Below the pieces are notes generated by a model. That model saw only the letters and a list, made by a program, of their open reading frames with translations, had not been told where the DNA came from and did no database searches. From the NCBI GenBank assembly GCA_947259105.1, contig CAMYKU010000025.1, positions 1-43,844 of the forward strand: a DNA stretch of 43,844 bases, given 5' to 3'. Positions within the stretch are counted from its first letter, which is position 1; every line of letters begins with the position of its first letter. Source of the stretch: an uncultured Alphaproteobacteria bacterium. Lineage in GTDB: Bacteria > Pseudomonadota > Alphaproteobacteria > UBA8366 > JADFVY01. Shown here one piece after another: positions 42,643-43,844 of the stretch. The position numbers were made by a program, and so were the translations under genes.

Positions 42643-43844
42643 TCATCCGCCGCCGATCTCCTCGTCGCGGGCCTGCAGCAGGGCGCGGTCGTAGGCGCGC
42701 ACCACGTCGCACTGGCGGACATAGCCCTGGAGCCGGTTTTCCTTCTTGTCGTCGACCACCGCGACGATCTCTTCCTGCACGCTATCCATCAGCGCCATGG
42801 CCGCCTCGAGGTCGTCCTGCTGGGCCAGCACCGGCGGCCGGTGCCGGCACACGTCCTCGGCATTGAGCAGCATGTCGAGTTCCGTATCGAACGCCGAGTC
42901 GGCAAGATCGGCGAGGGTGATCGTGCCGTGCAGCTTGCCGTCCCCGTCGACCACGAACAGCTCTCCCTGGTGGGCTTTCTGGAGGCTGCACCGGATCTCC
43001 GCCATCGCCGCGCCGGGCGCCACGGCTAGGTGGTCGTAGCGCATCACGTCGCAGATATGGACCGCGTGCAGCAGCCCCTGCTCGCGCCCCTTGCGCAGAT
43101 TGAGCCCGCGCCGGTCGAGCTGCCAGGTGAAGAACGAGAATCCGAACGCGTACCGGGTGATCAGCGAGGCGATGACGGTCGCGATCATCACCCCGATGGT
43201 GAGCTCGTAATCGCCGGTCAGCTCGAATACCATCAGGATCGTCGAGATCGGCGCGCCGAGCACCGAGCCCGCCACCGCGCCCATGCCGACGATGGTGTAG
43301 GCGGCATGGCCCGAAGAGAGGTGCGGGAACATGCTGGTTGCGAGGATGCCGAACACCCCGCCCAGCATCGCCCCCAGATACAGCGACGGCGAGAACACGC
43401 CGCCGCCGAAGCCGCTGCCCAGGCTGATCGCGGTGGCCGCGGTCTTGACCATCAGCAGCGCGAACAGCATCCATAGCCCGAACTGCCCGCGCAGCGCCGT
43501 GTCGGTCGCCTCGTAGCCGACCCCCAGCACCTCGGGGAAGGCGAGCGCGATGAGTCCCACCAGCAGGCCGCCGCAGGCCGGGCGCAGCCACAGCGGCAGC
43601 GGCGCCTTCTCGGCGACCCGGCTGGCCATATCGACCGAATACATGAAGATCACCGCCGTCGCGGCGCTGACCAGCCCGAGCAGCGCGAAGGCGGGAAACT
43701 CGAGGAACGAGGCGATGCTGTGCTCGGGGATGATGAAGGCGGGGAAGTCGCCGAACCAGATGCGGCTGACGATGGTGCCGGTGACCGAGGCGATCACGAT
43801 CGCGGCGAAGGCGCTCATCGCGTAATGGCCGACCACCACCTCCA
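42643..43844 (-). CDS. ClC-family chloride channel/antiporter with CBS pair (partial)
   Basis: The visible 400 residues are the C-terminal part of a ClC protein. Helices follow the order of the family, with GSGFGGGVFSPSLYLGAMLGG (the G-x-F-x-P selectivity motif) and VGMGAVAGSVLGAPISTILMVFELTGDY. A cytoplasmic CBS-domain pair follows (about 275-390 of the visible part: HICDVMRYDHLAV, GELFVVDGDGKLHGTITLADL, EEIVAVVDDKKENRLQGYV). The N-terminal half, including the GxEGP gating glutamate, is beyond the right edge, so channel versus H+/Cl- exchanger cannot be judged. It is convergent with the HtrA-like gene, with a small CGGGT/ACCCG stem (42577-42593) between them. Confidence 0.92.
   Translation of the reverse strand, partial: EVVVGHYAMSAFAAIVIASVTGTIVSRIWFGDFPAFIIPEHSIASFLEFPAFALLGLVSAATAVIFMYSVDMASRVAEKAPLPLWLRPACGGLLVGLIALAFPEVLGVGYEATDTALRGQFGLWMLFALLMVKTAATAISLGSGFGGGVFSPSLYLGAMLGGVFGILATSMFPHLSSGHAAYTIVGMGAVAGSVLGAPISTILMVFELTGDYELTIGVMIATVIASLITRYAFGFSFFTWQLDRRGLNLRKGREQGLLHAVHICDVMRYDHLAVAPGAAMAEIRCSLQKAHQGELFVVDGDGKLHGTITLADLADSAFDTELDMLLNAEDVCRHRPPVLAQQDDLEAAMALMDSVQEEIVAVVDDKKENRLQGYVRQCDVVRAYDRALLQARDEEIGGG

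Overview
This is a GC-rich (roughly two-thirds G+C) chromosomal segment from an alphaproteobacterium. A member of the Rhodospirillales or a near relative fits best. The grounds are two PAS_5-type proteins, a DUF1127 protein beside a GcvA-like LysR regulator, a PhaR-controlled polyhydroxyalkanoate (PHA) locus whose synthase looks like a two-subunit type, and a five-step histidine utilisation (hut) set with both HutF and HutG. No rRNA, tRNA, CRISPR array, integrase or transposase was found, and the taxonomy is inference from gene content.

Layout. 1-1.4 kb: the 5' end of a secreted protein (minus strand), a 620-bp non-coding stretch with an FNR-type box, and a remnant of an AidB-like acyl-CoA dehydrogenase carrying a large internal deletion. 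1.5-9.5 kb: a quinone oxidoreductase, a DUF1127-EamA transporter pair divergent from a LysR regulator with a clear T-N11-A operator, two adjacent membrane-anchored TerB-like proteins, a large intergenic palindrome, an MFS transporter, thioredoxin reductase, and the first PAS_5 protein. 9.5-20 kb: histidine catabolism. hutF and hutI are divergent. hutU, a ComJ-like gene, hutH and hutG form a tight minus-strand operon. Between the two hut blocks lie the second PAS_5 protein, a short-chain dehydrogenase, a DUF4202 protein, a small membrane protein and a secreted lectin/endostatin-like protein. Together the enzymes convert histidine to glutamate plus formate by the deiminase/deformylase route.

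20-27 kb: a DUF1353 gene bracketed by 48-bp direct repeats, an Hsp20 chaperone, an outer-membrane beta-barrel, and the PHA locus. The PHA locus holds phaB and phaA, a PhaC synthase with a probable small partner subunit encoded in a long out-of-phase overlap, and the divergent repressor gene phaR preceded by tandem operators. 27-33 kb: cysC behind a 20-codon upstream ORF, three consecutive tetratricopeptide-repeat proteins (cytoplasmic, secreted, lipoprotein), and a UDP-glucuronate-epimerase-like enzyme. 33-38.5 kb: an ACCACAGAGACACAGAG-type intergenic palindrome, prmA overlapping a UvrD/Rep helicase gene, a lower-GC orphan Leu/Ile/Val-type binding lipoprotein, and a SOUL heme-binding lipoprotein.

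38.5-43.8 kb: a possible lipocalin-like protein translationally coupled to a 654-residue membrane protein. That protein appears to fuse an isoprenylcysteine-methyltransferase-like domain, a PAP2-like phosphatase domain and an Lgt-like diacylglyceryl transferase domain. This two-gene unit is the best candidate in the window for an undescribed system, probably envelope lipid modification. After it come a trypsin-fold/PDZ protein that has lost all three catalytic residues and the C-terminal part of a ClC-CBS chloride channel that runs off the right edge.
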